Source: Sphingobacterium sp. N143 (GTDB taxonomy: Bacteria; Bacteroidota; Bacteroidia; Sphingobacteriales; Sphingobacteriaceae). From it: a DNA stretch of 64,000 nucleotides. The first letter of the stretch is position 1. The number at the start of each line of letters is the position of its first letter. Location of the stretch: assembly GCF_030325625.1 (NCBI RefSeq), contig NZ_JACAIS010000008.1, positions 215,022 to 279,021 on the forward strand. Direction: 5' to 3'. Below, piece by piece: positions 1 to 9,110 of this stretch. The position numbers and the translations under genes were made by a program. The notes under the pieces are model-generated. The model saw nothing but the letters and a program-made list of their open reading frames with translations, was not told the origin of the DNA and ran no database searches.

Positions 1-289
1 TTCCGTGGCCTGGAAAATTGACCATTCCGAAAACTTCATCGCCAACTTTAAAAGCTGAACTTTTAGTTTCTTCTACTATTCCGGAAATATCCCAACCCAA
101 AATCAATGGATTTTCTGTTTTAATTCTTCCGTAAACTCCTTTTCCGGCACGGCTTTTTACATCTACCGGATTGATGCTGATGGCTTTTACTTGAATTAAT
201 ACTTCGCCTTCGTTAATGGTTGGTTTTGCCAATTCTACGTATGCTAAATTGTCTACATTTCCTGCTTCTTTTAATACAATTGCTTTCAT
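1..289 (-). CDS. Partial zinc-type alcohol dehydrogenase / quinone oxidoreductase (N-terminus)
   Basis: The minus strand reads from an ATG at 289 out of the window and gives 96 residues beginning MKAIVLKEAGNVDNLAYVEL. This is the start of the GroES-like domain of medium-chain NAD(P)H-dependent alcohol dehydrogenases and quinone oxidoreductases; the stretches INPVDVKSRAG and GWDISGIVEE are typical of the quinone-oxidoreductase branch. The nucleotide-binding domain lies outside the window, so substrate and metal content cannot be judged. The gene opens a cluster of small oxidoreductases and AraC regulators, which suggests a role in aldehyde or quinone stress (inference). Confidence 0.8.
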   Translation of the reverse strand, partial: MKAIVLKEAGNVDNLAYVELAKPTINEGEVLIQVKAISINPVDVKSRAGKGVYGRIKTENPLILGWDISGIVEETKSSAFKVGDEVFGMVNFPGHG

Positions 290-351
290 AATATTGATAT
301 TTTTTAAATGTTATTTATTTGAATTACTTTAATTTAAATCTTGAAATGAGT

Positions 352-600
352 TCAATTTCTTAGCGGTTTCGCATTGATTTTCAGCTTATATATCACAACC
401 GGAAATGTCACTTTACCTTTTCCGTTCTCAAACGCCGCCAAACGGTTCAGCTGGCCTGTCGGAATCCATAGATATCCATTGTCATCATTCCATCAAGCGT
501 CTGCCCAGATTGTGTTGGCACTCCTTGCTACGGGAATGAGCTGTGCTTTTACCGATGAAACGGCTGCTATAAATGTTATCAATCCAATTATTATCTTCAT
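352..600 (-). pseudogene. Remnant of a secreted yellow/major-royal-jelly-like protein
   Basis: From ATG 600 the minus strand encodes a signal peptide (MKIIIGLITFIAAVSSVKAQ) and 15 more residues, then an in-frame TGA at 493-495. The same frame continues for 46 codons to a stop at 352-354 with the text NGYLWIPTGQLNRLAAF and VVIYKLKINAKPLRN, which resembles the extreme C-terminus of bacterial yellow/MRJP (L-dopachrome tautomerase-related) proteins. These are normally around 350 residues, so most of the gene has been deleted and the ends joined. The family call rests on recall of the C-terminal motif and is moderate. Confidence 0.5.
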
Positions 601-819
601 AACTTGCTTTGTTTTTGATATAGCAAAGTTATATTGCACTGCAGCGGATAAATAGTCCATTTTACGGAAAGAATAGCACAGATGTACGGAAATGTAAAAT
701 CCTCCAATAACGGAGGATAATCCAGGAAAGCTTAGCGCTTCTCTAAGCAAAAGTTGCTTGTTCGCCGCCAACGAAAAAGTCATAATATTATTAATAATCC
801 GGGGATAGGATCATAAAAA

Positions 820-857
820 AAAGTCACAGGACACTAATGAAGTTTCCTTGTGACTTT
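820..857 (-). terminator. Rho-independent terminator after the AraC gene at 878
   Basis: The arms AAAGTCACAGG (820-830) and CCTTGTGACTTT (846-857) form a stem with one bulge. On the minus strand the stem is followed by a run of eight T. It lies 20 bp past the AraC stop codon. Confidence 0.75.
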
Positions 858-877
858 AACAAGCAGAATTGCAGTAA

Positions 878-1768
878 TTAGTTCAGCTGTGATTTTCTGA
901 ATTCCAAAGGTCTCAGACCTGTCTGTTTCTTAAATAATTTTGTAAAATAAGAAGCATTCTCGAATCCTAAGTGATAGGCTATTTCCGCAACTCCCTTCTC
1001 TCCCAACCTCAATAGATTTTTAGCCTCTGAAATCAAAAATATATGAATGAGTTCCAAAGCAGTTTTCCCTGTTTCCTGTTTCAGTACGTCACTTAAATAA
1101 CGTGGCGAAATAAACATCTGGTCGGCAATATTGGTAACGCTTGGCAACCCGCTTTTTTTCAGACCTCCTTCATCAATATATTTTTTAAGGATATCATTGA
1201 ATCTAGATGCTGTTTTTCCAATAACCTGCTCTCTGTCGATAAACTGTCTTTTGTAAAAGCGCTGTGCATATTTCAAAATCGATGATATATGACTCAAGAT
1301 AATCTCACGGCTGTATTCATCGGGATTATTAAAATATTCGCCCTGAATTTTCGCGTGAAGCTCCAGAATAATCTGCTCTTCTTTTGGAGAAAGTTGCAGC
1401 GCTTCCGTTACATCGTAGTCAAAGAAGCCATAATTGTTAATGCTTTTAAAGAGCTCGTGACCGTTCAAGTAATCTTCGTGAATCATCAACATATAGCCTT
1501 TTTCTTCAAATTCAAGGTCTTTCATTTCAATGATCTGCCGTGGTTTGGCAAAAAATAGACAGCCATTATCGTGGTCGTATTTTGTACGTCCGTACATAAA
1601 CATCCCTGATTTTATTTTTTTGAAAGCGATAATGTAGCAATCTGTGGTAAATTCCCTATTTCCCAGCGGACAGGCCGCCTGACAGCCGATCATACTAAAG
1701 AGCGGATGCTCCGGAGCGTCCCAGCCATTTCCGGTGTGCAATTCTGTGAGGGTTTTATAATGTTTCAT
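878..1768 (-). CDS. AraC-family transcriptional regulator
   Basis: 296 residues. The N-terminal 180 residues form a cupin-like effector domain and the last 100 carry two helix-turn-helix units, with IADQMFISPRYLSDVLKQET and then IAYHLGFENASYFTKLFKKQ, the classical AraC signature. It is closely related to the AraC protein at 4881-5786: both share the N-terminal KTKYDH and KPRQ(I/V)IE stretches and the HTH region. It is followed by a terminator and lies next to an SDR gene on the same strand, 126 bp upstream. In Bacteroidota such AraC/SDR pairs commonly reflect local regulation of the dehydrogenase. The effector is unknown. Confidence 0.9.
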   Translation of the reverse strand: MKHYKTLTELHTGNGWDAPEHPLFSMIGCQAACPLGNREFTTDCYIIAFKKIKSGMFMYGRTKYDHDNGCLFFAKPRQIIEMKDLEFEEKGYMLMIHEDYLNGHELFKSINNYGFFDYDVTEALQLSPKEEQIILELHAKIQGEYFNNPDEYSREIILSHISSILKYAQRFYKRQFIDREQVIGKTASRFNDILKKYIDEGGLKKSGLPSVTNIADQMFISPRYLSDVLKQETGKTALELIHIFLISEAKNLLRLGEKGVAEIAYHLGFENASYFTKLFKKQTGLRPLEFRKSQLN

Positions 1769-1893
1769 TTTATTTTTTTTCGAATGTTCGACAATCTCTT
1801 TCTATTACAACTGATTCTCTGAAGTTAAGCTAAAAAAGCAAACCAGTACAACTGTAGAAAACAATTTCTTTGCGCGGATCATTCCTAATAAAT

Positions 1894-2718
1894 CTAATGC
1901 CCATGTGCGGCAATGCTGACCTCTTTCCAATTTTGGATATCGTTCAATCTTTTGGTGTAAACCTCATTGACTACGTGATAAGCAATTTTACCGAACAATA
2001 ATCTTTGTGGAGGATTTTGATTGTCAATAAGATTCAAAACTGGCACTACTGTCGATTCAGGTTTTCCCCATGTATCAGGATTATCCCCTGTTTCCGCAAA
2101 TGCCTCTCGTACTGGATTGTAATCGGTAATATCCGAAGAAGTCTGAACCGCTGAAGCTCCTGCCCAATCCGTTGCAAATCCATTAGGTTCAATTAATGTG
2201 GTTTTGATTCCCAAATGTGCTGTTTCTGAACCAATCGTTTCAATTAGTCCTTCGACTGCAAACTTTGAAGCATTGTACAATCCTAAAAGCGGTAGCGTCG
2301 TTAACCCCAAAAAGCTGGAAATCTGAATGATATGTCCACTTCTTTGTTTTCTCATCACCGGTAAAATTGCTTGTGCTACCCAAAGTGAACCAAAAAAGTT
2401 GGTTTCCATTTGGTCTCTCGCCTGCTGTTCTGTTGTTTCTTCCGTCGTTCCGAATAAACCAAAACCAGCATTATTAATCAAAACATCAATTCTTCCAAAG
2501 TGTTTTTCTACTTTCTCCACTACTTCAAAAACTTCTGTACGGTTGTTGACATCCAGTTTCACAGGAAGAATGCTGTCACCGTACTTCTCTTTTAAATCCT
2601 GCAACGCTTCAATATTTCTAGCGGAAGCAGCAACTTTATCGCCTCTTTTAAGTAAGGCCTCAGCCCATAATTTTCCAAATCCTTTGGAAGCTCCTGTTAT
2701 AAAAATTATTTTGCTCAT
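1894..2718 (-). CDS. Short-chain dehydrogenase/reductase (SDR)
   Basis: 274 residues with a Rossmann fold. The coenzyme motif is TGASKGFG near residues 8-15, NNAG at about residue 85, the catalytic Ser in HIIQISSFLG near 140, and YNASK near residue 153. The Arg after position 30 in place of an acid (SARN) suggests NADP(H) preference. It is a paralog of the SDR at 3902-4723; both end in a (I/V)S.AAHG tail. The substrate cannot be read from sequence. It is probably regulated by the AraC protein encoded just downstream. Confidence 0.92.
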   Translation of the reverse strand: MSKIIFITGASKGFGKLWAEALLKRGDKVAASARNIEALQDLKEKYGDSILPVKLDVNNRTEVFEVVEKVEKHFGRIDVLINNAGFGLFGTTEETTEQQARDQMETNFFGSLWVAQAILPVMRKQRSGHIIQISSFLGLTTLPLLGLYNASKFAVEGLIETIGSETAHLGIKTTLIEPNGFATDWAGASAVQTSSDITDYNPVREAFAETGDNPDTWGKPESTVVPVLNLIDNQNPPQRLLFGKIAYHVVNEVYTKRLNDIQNWKEVSIAAHGH

Positions 2719-2838
2719 TGTTTATTCTTTTTTTGTTAATCCAAAATTATCCTTATCCATACTTATACACTAACTCATTTCAGCTGAAGAATAGCACATA
2801 ATTACGATATAGCTTTAGCTGTACACCTTAGTTAAAAA

Positions 2839-2870
2839 GAGAGCTCCTTCCATTTCTAAAAGAAGCTCTC
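2839..2870 (-). terminator. Rho-independent terminator after the decarboxylase gene
   Basis: Arms GAGAGCT (2839-2845) and AGCTCTC (2864-2870), with extra pairing inside, followed on the minus strand by TTTTT. It ends the transcript of the gene at 2893-3435. Confidence 0.75.
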
Positions 2871-2892
2871 ACCAACACTTCAATTAAAATAC

Positions 2893-3435
2893 TTATGATA
2901 AACTTTTTGCTGCCGGAAAATCAATCGGGATCTGGGTATTTGCAAAAACATAATTCGTAAAACTTCTAAGGGCAACCAAGGCTGTAAGTTCTACAAGCGC
3001 CTTCTCATCCAAACCAGCTTTATAGAAGTCTTCCAGTGCAGCATTTCCGGCATTGCCTTTATTGTTTGCGATCGATTGGGCAAGTTTTATAATGGCATCC
3101 AATTTAACATCCTCAACACTTCCCTTTCTGATTGCTAAAGTGTCCTCCTCACTAAAACCATTTAATTTAGCCAGCATGGTATGTGCAGCAAGACAATAAT
3201 CACAATCATTTACCTGGGACACCACCAAGTTGATCGCTTCCCTTTCCTTTGCGGTGTAAGAAGAATGATGCGCTAAGGTTGCTTCTGTTTCCAGCATCGC
3301 TTTTAAAGCTGATGAAGAATATCCGATAGTAGCATAAAGGTTCGGGATCTTGCCCATTTTTTTCTCTACTGATGATAAAATGACCTGAGCTTCTTCGCTC
3401 AATTGTTCTTTGTTTGGAACTGTAATAGTTTTCAT
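2893..3435 (-). CDS. Carboxymuconolactone decarboxylase / AhpD-like protein
   Basis: 180 residues, the normal size for the AhpD-like family. The redox-active signature VNDCDYCLAAHTMLAKL (CxxC followed four residues later by His) is present near residues 74-90, preceded by the conserved Glu of REAINL. Such proteins act as alkylhydroperoxidases or as gamma-carboxymuconolactone decarboxylases; the CxxC-H motif favours a thiol peroxidase role. Its neighbours are SDR enzymes and AraC regulators, consistent with a stress or detoxification cluster (inference). It is followed by a good terminator. Confidence 0.88.
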   Translation of the reverse strand: MKTITVPNKEQLSEEAQVILSSVEKKMGKIPNLYATIGYSSSALKAMLETEATLAHHSSYTAKEREAINLVVSQVNDCDYCLAAHTMLAKLNGFSEEDTLAIRKGSVEDVKLDAIIKLAQSIANNKGNAGNAALEDFYKAGLDEKALVELTALVALRSFTNYVFANTQIPIDFPAAKSLS

Positions 3436-3475
3436 ATTCTTATTATTTATTATTGTTTACTTGAATCTTTCAATT

Positions 3476-3867
3476 TCACCCCCGTCTAACGACTGATCTT
3501 TTAAAAATAAAAATCCCAAGGAAAGTCAAAACCACGATCAGTAGATTGACCATTGCAATGCTCTGAACATTTTTTATCTCAAATAAATTGATAAGGACGT
3601 AACCGGCAATGGAACTAATGACGTAAATACCGCCGCCTGTCATCTCCCAAAGCTATCCAATATACTCCCGATAAAAAGCTGGCTGAGTCCTGAGCTTACC
3701 ATGAAAAGCAATAAGGAAAGCTGCACCTGCTGCATGGAAACGCCCAGATCACCTGCCATCGCCGGCAGCGAGGGAATATAAATATCGGTGGTAAGTCCTC
3801 CAAGCGGAATGAGGATAAAGGCGAGCAGGGTGCTGATGTGTAAATATTCTATTTTTTGGGCTTTCAT
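3476..3867 (-). pseudogene. Bcr/CflA-type MFS drug transporter, internally deleted
   Basis: From ATG 3867 the protein reads as a Bcr/CflA N-terminus: TDIYIPSLPAMAGDLGVS followed by QVQLSLLLFMVSSGLSQLF, then stops after 75 residues at 3640. In another frame the same strand continues (3476-3652) with two hydrophobic stretches, GGGIYVISSIAGYVLINLF and MVNLLIVVLTFLGIFIFK, ending with RRG and a stop. This fits the first two and the last two membrane helices of a roughly 400-residue transporter fused out of frame after a large internal deletion. The C-terminal assignment is inference. Confidence 0.7.
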
Positions 3868-3901
3868 AACGATGTTTAACTATGTGTAAAAAAGCACGGG
3901 A

Positions 3902-4723
3902 TTACCCGTGCGCTGCTTCTGAAACATCTTTCCATTCCTTCCACTGTTGAAGTTTTTCACCATACACCCTTTCAGTTTTGACATAACCCAATTTGCCCAG
4001 GAATAATCTTAACGGCGGATTTTCACTGTCGATCAGTGTTAAGATTGCTGGAACAGTAGCTTCAGGTGTACCGTAATCATCAGGGCCAAGTCCTTCAATC
4101 TTAGTTAGGCTTTCCTTTAGCGGATTATACACATCCAACTGATCGCCAAAAACTGCCGAACTTCCACCAAATTCTGTTTTATAGCCATTTGGTTCTATGA
4201 GCGTTACATGGATGCCAAAATCTTTAACCTCACTGGCCAGCGCCTCACTGAGGCCTTCCACCGCAAATTTTGTGGCGTTGTAAATGCCTAAAGTCGGAAG
4301 GCTCCATACGCCCAGTACACTTGAAAGCTGGATGATATGCCCATGTCCCTGTGCTCTGAGGATTGGCAGTGCTGCCTGTGTCACCCATAGTGTTCCGAAC
4401 AGATTTGCATCGAAAACATCCCGGGCTACTTTTTCACCGATTTCTTCCACTGCACCAAAAACGCCATACCCCGCATTGTTGATCACCACATCAAGCTGAC
4501 CGAAATGTTCCTTGGCTTTGTTTACGGTAGCAAATACAGCTTCTCTATCGGTAATATCCAGCTGTAACGGTAATAACTGATCACCATACTTTTCTGATAA
4601 TGCTGTAAAAGCATTCGCTTTTCTGGAAGTTGCTACGACGTTGTCCCCACGTTGCAATAGTGCTTCTGTCCAAAGTTTTCCAAATCCTGAAGTTGCTCCT
4701 GTAATAAAAATTGTCTTTGCCAT
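3902..4723 (-). CDS. Short-chain dehydrogenase/reductase (SDR)
   Basis: 273 residues. The cofactor loop is TGATSGFG, followed by NNAGYG, a catalytic Ser in HIIQLSSVLG and the YNATK active-site motif. It is a paralog of the SDR at 1894-2718 along its full length, including the NGxxT(D/E)(W/F) region and the C-terminal (D/E)VSEAAHG. It is divergently transcribed from the AraC gene at 4881, with a shared intergenic region of 157 bp, the usual arrangement of a regulator and its target. Substrate unknown. Confidence 0.92.
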   Translation of the reverse strand: MAKTIFITGATSGFGKLWTEALLQRGDNVVATSRKANAFTALSEKYGDQLLPLQLDITDREAVFATVNKAKEHFGQLDVVINNAGYGVFGAVEEIGEKVARDVFDANLFGTLWVTQAALPILRAQGHGHIIQLSSVLGVWSLPTLGIYNATKFAVEGLSEALASEVKDFGIHVTLIEPNGYKTEFGGSSAVFGDQLDVYNPLKESLTKIEGLGPDDYGTPEATVPAILTLIDSENPPLRLFLGKLGYVKTERVYGEKLQQWKEWKDVSEAAHG

Positions 4724-4880
4724 TTTGTTATTGTTTAAATTATTATTTGTTATTTTGATAAGACAAAGTTATATCCAGAACCGGCCTCTGCTCTACTCCA
4801 TATCAGCGGAAGAATAGCACAGATTTACGAAAATGTAATTTTGAAACATTTCAACAAGCAAATTCCTAAAATTAGAGACA

Positions 4881-5786
4881 TTGGAAAAGATCAATCATTA
4901 TAAAAGCATAACCGAACTTCATGAAAAAAGTGGCTTTGAACCTCCGAAGCATCCACTATTGAGCCTGATGACCTGTAAAGAACTTATGACCTATTCGGTC
5001 GGAGAAGACAGGTTCACCGGAGACTTTTATATGGTTGCTCTGAAAAAGATCAAATCGGGCTATGTGCTATATGGCAAAACGAAATATGACCACAGTAATG
5101 GATCCACCGTTTTTATGAAGCCAAGGCAAGTTATTGAGGTCAGTAATGTACAGTTTGCAGAAAAGGGTTTTGTTATATTTTTTCATGAGGATTATCTGGC
5201 CGGCCATATTCTGCATGACCAGATCAAAAACTATGGCTATTTTGAGTATGAAATAAATGAAGCCCTGCACCTATCTCCTGCTGAGGAGGTTATCATGTGG
5301 GAGCTCTACGAAAAAATACGCAAGGAATATGACGAAAACTCCGATGAATTCAGCCGTGAAATTATACTATCACATATTGATTCCATCCTAAAATATTCCG
5401 ACCGCTTTTATAGAAGACAGTTTGTGGATCGAAGTAATAACGTTTCGGGAACCACGCTAAAAAGGTTTCAGACAGTATTACAGAACTATTTTGATAAGAA
5501 GCTGCAACTTAAAGAAGGTTTGCCCACCGTAAATTACCTTGCGGGAGAACTTTTTCTATCAAGCAGGTATCTGAGCGATCTTCTTAAACAGGAAACCGGA
5601 AAAACCGCTCTGGAACATGTCCATATTTACCTGATTAAAGAGGCGAAAAATCTATTGCTGGGATCGGACAGCAGCATTTCTGGCATTGCCTATGGTCTGG
5701 GATTTGAAAGCCCTTCATATTTTACCCGTTTGTTTAAAAAATTGGTGGGTATTACACCTGCCCAATTTAAGGAAACCAAAAATTGA
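4881..5786 (+). CDS. AraC-family transcriptional regulator
   Basis: 301 residues with a C-terminal double HTH: LAGELFLSSRYLSDLLKQET and IAYGLGFESPSYFTRLFKKL. The start used here is a TTG at 4881, since there is no in-frame ATG before the conserved NHYKSITELH stretch that matches the start of the paralog at 878-1768 (MKHYKTLTELH). The gene is divergent from an SDR gene which it probably controls. Together with 878-2718 it forms a duplicated AraC/SDR module. Confidence 0.88.
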   Translation: MEKINHYKSITELHEKSGFEPPKHPLLSLMTCKELMTYSVGEDRFTGDFYMVALKKIKSGYVLYGKTKYDHSNGSTVFMKPRQVIEVSNVQFAEKGFVIFFHEDYLAGHILHDQIKNYGYFEYEINEALHLSPAEEVIMWELYEKIRKEYDENSDEFSREIILSHIDSILKYSDRFYRRQFVDRSNNVSGTTLKRFQTVLQNYFDKKLQLKEGLPTVNYLAGELFLSSRYLSDLLKQETGKTALEHVHIYLIKEAKNLLLGSDSSISGIAYGLGFESPSYFTRLFKKLVGITPAQFKETKN

Positions 5787-5794
5787 TTTCATAA

Positions 5795-5923
5795 TTATGG
5801 GTAATAGTACAAAATGTTTGAAATTGACCTGCTCTCCTCCTCGTTGAAAAATTTGGTAGCCGCTTTGAATGCCTGTGGTTCCGTTGTGCTGATGTTGATT
5901 CGTTTTTCCGTGTTTCTTATTTT
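5795..5923 (-). pseudogene. Fragment resembling the N-terminus of a carboxymuconolactone decarboxylase
   Basis: An open frame of 42 codons without an ATG contains EKRINISTTEPQAFKAA, which is like the first residues of small AhpD-like proteins, and then departs from the family (NEEESRSISNILYYYP). It lies directly downstream of a Crp/Fnr fragment on the same strand, a gene pair often seen together in Bacteroidota. I regard it as a decayed end; the family call is weak. Confidence 0.3.
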
Positions 5924-5977
5924 TTAATTTGATACTACAAATTTGGAAAATGGAGAGCCGGAAAAACTTAAAAGGCT

Positions 5978-6271
5978 TTAAGAAAAATTCTTTTTGCGGA
6001 TTTCGCTGAGATACTCGGGTGTAAAGCCCAGGTAGGAAGCCACGAGATATTGAGGTACGCGCTGCAGAAATGCAGGCTGATTCTTGAGGAATTGACGGTA
6101 TAGCTCTTCCCTGGAGTGCTCATAAAGCATCTTGACGCGCATCTGTGCAGCGGCATAAGCTTTCTGATACACCATGCGAAAATACTTTTCCATGACTGGG
6201 TGCTTTTCCAGTAGATCATCGAGGGCATGTTGGCGAATGACCAGGACTTCTGCCGGCAGTACAGCCTGGAT
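5978..6271 (-). pseudogene. C-terminal fragment of a Crp/Fnr-family regulator
   Basis: About 98 codons encode the last half of a Crp/Fnr protein of the Bacteroidota type. The text includes RQFLKNQPAFLQRVPQYLVA and SYLGFTPEYLSEIRKK, which is the degenerate winged-helix region of this group. The cyclic-nucleotide-binding half is absent: homology ends around 6271, where plus-strand sequence of a different origin begins. Full-length relatives are about 190 residues (compare 56690-57259). Confidence 0.72.
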
Positions 6272-6276
6272 TTAAG

Positions 6277-6414
6277 ATAGTAAAAAATAAGTTATATAAC
6301 CTTACATACTCGCCAACCTACATTCAGGGCATCAAAAAATTAGGCGTTACCTTTTACGAAGTTTATGTTGTGGATGGTCAAAAGTCTTTGACCATTGGTG
6401 ACATGTTGATCTGA
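6277..6414 (+). pseudogene. DUF1398-like fragment
   Basis: An open frame without a start codon reads NLTYSPTYIQGIKKLGVTFY followed by VYVVDGQ and a stop. The pattern P.YIQ..K.LGV..YE..V.DG matches my memory of the N-terminal part of DUF1398 proteins (about 130 residues). It abuts the truncated Crp/Fnr gene, so both appear to have been cut at the same junction near 6272. Confidence 0.35.
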
Positions 6415-6736
6415 AGAGTAAATATGCAATATTAGTTAAATTAAATACAAAAAAGAAAATGGGCCCGTGCTTTTGGATTGCATACCTGCAGAGCTGTTTT
6501 TTCAGTATTGCGGCGAAACGATGGAAAAATATCAGGCGCAAGCCTATATTGAAACGATAAACCGCGGTTCAGGCAAGCGAAATTATCCACCTGCAGCAGA
6601 TCATGAAGCAAGCTGACAAATCCGCAAAAGCATTTTTTGCGGCCTTGCTGGATATAATGTCGATGTTGACCCCTCCGCTGGACATATTGACCCCTCTATC
6701 AAGGCTTTCTTCAGTCCAACTGATGACCTGACAATA

Positions 6737-7453
6737 TTACTTCTTTTTTCTTAGACTTTCACCTTTAAGTTCGATTCTGTAAGATCCATGGATCAGTCTA
6801 TCGAGTATTGCGTCTGCAATTGTATCTTCACCGATTACATCATACCAACTGGCCACAGGTAGCTGACTGGCAATTATTGTCGAGGCTTTAGCGTGTCTAT
6901 CTTCAATTATTTCCATCAGATCCAGCCTTTGCTGCTGGTCCAGATTTACCAGGCCAAAGTCATCGACAATAAGTAGGTCTGTTTTTGATATCCTGTCCAT
7001 CAGCTTGTGCAGTGTACCTTCCAGGCGGGCCATTTTAGTCTTTAGGAGTAGTTTTTGCAGGTTAAAGTACAGGACTTTATACCCTTGGGCACAAGCATGA
7101 TGGCCCAATGCTGAAGAGAGGAAGCTCTTCCCACAGCCCGTAGCACCGCTGATGAGTATCGGATCTCCTTTTTTGATGTACTCGCCGGTAGCCAGCGTAG
7201 TGATCAATCCCTTGTCCAAACCTCTGGTAGCGACCATGTTTATCTCCTCTATGGAAGCCTGATAGCGGAACCCGGCATTCTGTTTGAGGCGCTCAAACCT
7301 TTTTTCATCCCTTTCATCTGATTCTGCCTGCAGCAATAGGGACAGTCCTTCGAAAAGGGTGAGTTCTGTACTGCGACGGGTTTCATTCAATGCTTTCCAG
7401 TTACGCTCCATACCGTGTAAGCGTAACGCTCTCATCTGTGTTTCAATATTCAT
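6737..7453 (-). CDS. istB: IS21-family helper ATPase IstB
   Basis: 238 residues, DnaA/DnaC-like AAA+ ATPase. Walker A is ISGATGCGKSFLSSALGHHA near residues 102-121 and Walker B is DLLIVDDFGL. It assists target capture by the IstA transposase in IS21 transposition. It lies 34 bp downstream of istA, the family's normal order. The last 21 codons are repeated in the relic at 55817-55880. Confidence 0.95.
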   Translation of the reverse strand: MNIETQMRALRLHGMERNWKALNETRRSTELTLFEGLSLLLQAESDERDEKRFERLKQNAGFRYQASIEEINMVATRGLDKGLITTLATGEYIKKGDPILISGATGCGKSFLSSALGHHACAQGYKVLYFNLQKLLLKTKMARLEGTLHKLMDRISKTDLLIVDDFGLVNLDQQQRLDLMEIIEDRHAKASTIIASQLPVASWYDVIGEDTIADAILDRLIHGSYRIELKGESLRKKK

Positions 7454-7487
7454 CTTATTTTATTATTTGTTTATTTTATTCTATTCA

Positions 7488-9110
7488 TCACTGTATTGCG
7501 GATCCATCGTTTGACTGATCAAACAGTGTCGGCTGGCTGCCTGCATAATACCCTCTTCCCCTGATATTGGCATGCTCTGGCAGGGAGCTTTTTACGGAAG
7601 TTTCCTGCTGACTGTTTGCTGTTCCATTTTCAAGTACATTCCTAAAGTAGTAGTAGGTATATAGCTTATTTTTTAGTACGTAACTACATGCTTTGTCAAA
7701 CTGTTCTGCCGGGAAGTCCCGTTTTAGCCTGAACAGTCCGTCACAGGTACGGAATAACTGCTCGGGATAATGCGCCCGCTCAAAGAGTATCTCCAGAAGT
7801 CTGGCGAACTCCGCAGAGTGTGCTTTTGCCCTTGTCAGGTACGTTTCATGCGAGCGGTTCTTATACGCCTGATGTTCGGACTTTAAATGTGTCGCCAGAG
7901 TGGTGTACGCATTTTCCCTGTAACTGCGTATGTGCGAGGCAATCTGTTTGCCCCGACAATAGATCCAGAGCATATTGCGTGTGTAAATGATCTTTACCTT
8001 TGTTCCGATATAAGCGAAGGGTACGCTGTAATAGTGTTTATTGCGCTGCAGATAGATATGTCCGTTATCTCCAACTTTGAGTTCAGCGTAGCTCTTCAGC
8101 TCGAAGCGTTCTTTGGGAAGTTCGCCCAATGTTGATTTTTCGGAACTTAAGAACCGCTCTTCCCGGCAGTATGGCTTTTGCTGCATCCGGGTCTGGTTGT
8201 GCTTTAACATACAGACCTTTATAGCTTCATTGAGCGTATGGATATCAAAGAACTGCCTGTTTCTCAGTGGTGCAAAAACACGGGTATAGATCATTTTTAC
8301 CTGATTTTCTACCAATGATTTGTCTTTTGGGCGGCCTGCACGTGCTGGAACCACAGCTGTGCCGTAGTGATTGGCAAAGTCTTCCATGGACTGGTTCAGG
8401 ACCGGCTCATATTTATCGGCCTTGATGACCGCTGCTTTGAGATTGTCGGGGACAATGGCCTTTGGTACACCGCCAAGGGACTCCAGGCAGCTGCTCAGTG
8501 CATAAAAAAAGTCGGGGGTCTGCTGAGATGGTACAGCGATGGCAAATGCATAGTCTGAAAAGGGCAGGCAGGCCACAAAGACCTCACAGGCGACCAGCTC
8601 CCCGGTGGATCTGTCAATATAATGGAGTTTTTTTCCGGAAAAGTCAATATATAGTTTATCACCGGCGGTATGTTCAATCACCATGCTGCCCTTGCGCGAG
8701 ATAAGCTGTTGCCTTAAATGATAGTTGAACTGTGGATAGCTATAACCCGTGGGATCACTTTCTATATATTCCTGCCAGAGCAACAGTTTGGTAACTCCGG
8801 TACGTTTAAGTTCTTTTTCATAATAGTCAAGACGGCTTTTTAGGTACTCAAACTTGTCTGCCTTGTAAGCAGGATTCCCTGCGTGGAACGACTTTTCCAA
8901 CAGGGGATCCTCCTGTTTAAGAAGGTCTTCCGTATTGAAACCGCCGTCAGCCATCTTTTTAAGATAGGACTTCACCGTATTCTTGCTCATACCAAGGATG
9001 CGGGCGATTGTTTTTATTCCGCTACCGCTCTGGTACAATCTGATTAATTGCTTTATCTGACTCATTCGTTTTGGTTTTCCAGCCATCAGTGATCCGAATT
9101 GTTTGATCAC
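7488..9110 (-). CDS. istA: IS21-family transposase IstA
   Basis: 540 residues. An N-terminal HTH (QIKQLIRLYQSGSGIKTIAR, then MSKNTVKSYLKKM) is followed by a DDE integrase core: YIDFSG, VPDNLKAAV and KSLVENQV carry the D, D and E. The length is normal for the family and the frame is intact. Confidence 0.95.
   Translation of the reverse strand: MIKQFGSLMAGKPKRMSQIKQLIRLYQSGSGIKTIARILGMSKNTVKSYLKKMADGGFNTEDLLKQEDPLLEKSFHAGNPAYKADKFEYLKSRLDYYEKELKRTGVTKLLLWQEYIESDPTGYSYPQFNYHLRQQLISRKGSMVIEHTAGDKLYIDFSGKKLHYIDRSTGELVACEVFVACLPFSDYAFAIAVPSQQTPDFFYALSSCLESLGGVPKAIVPDNLKAAVIKADKYEPVLNQSMEDFANHYGTAVVPARAGRPKDKSLVENQVKMIYTRVFAPLRNRQFFDIHTLNEAIKVCMLKHNQTRMQQKPYCREERFLSSEKSTLGELPKERFELKSYAELKVGDNGHIYLQRNKHYYSVPFAYIGTKVKIIYTRNMLWIYCRGKQIASHIRSYRENAYTTLATHLKSEHQAYKNRSHETYLTRAKAHSAEFARLLEILFERAHYPEQLFRTCDGLFRLKRDFPAEQFDKACSYVLKNKLYTYYYFRNVLENGTANSQQETSVKSSLPEHANIRGRGYYAGSQPTLFDQSNDGSAIQ

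Noticed and set aside
374..655. Plus-strand open frame of 93 codons
   Set aside because: Lies opposite the MRJP-like remnant and shows no coding character of its own.
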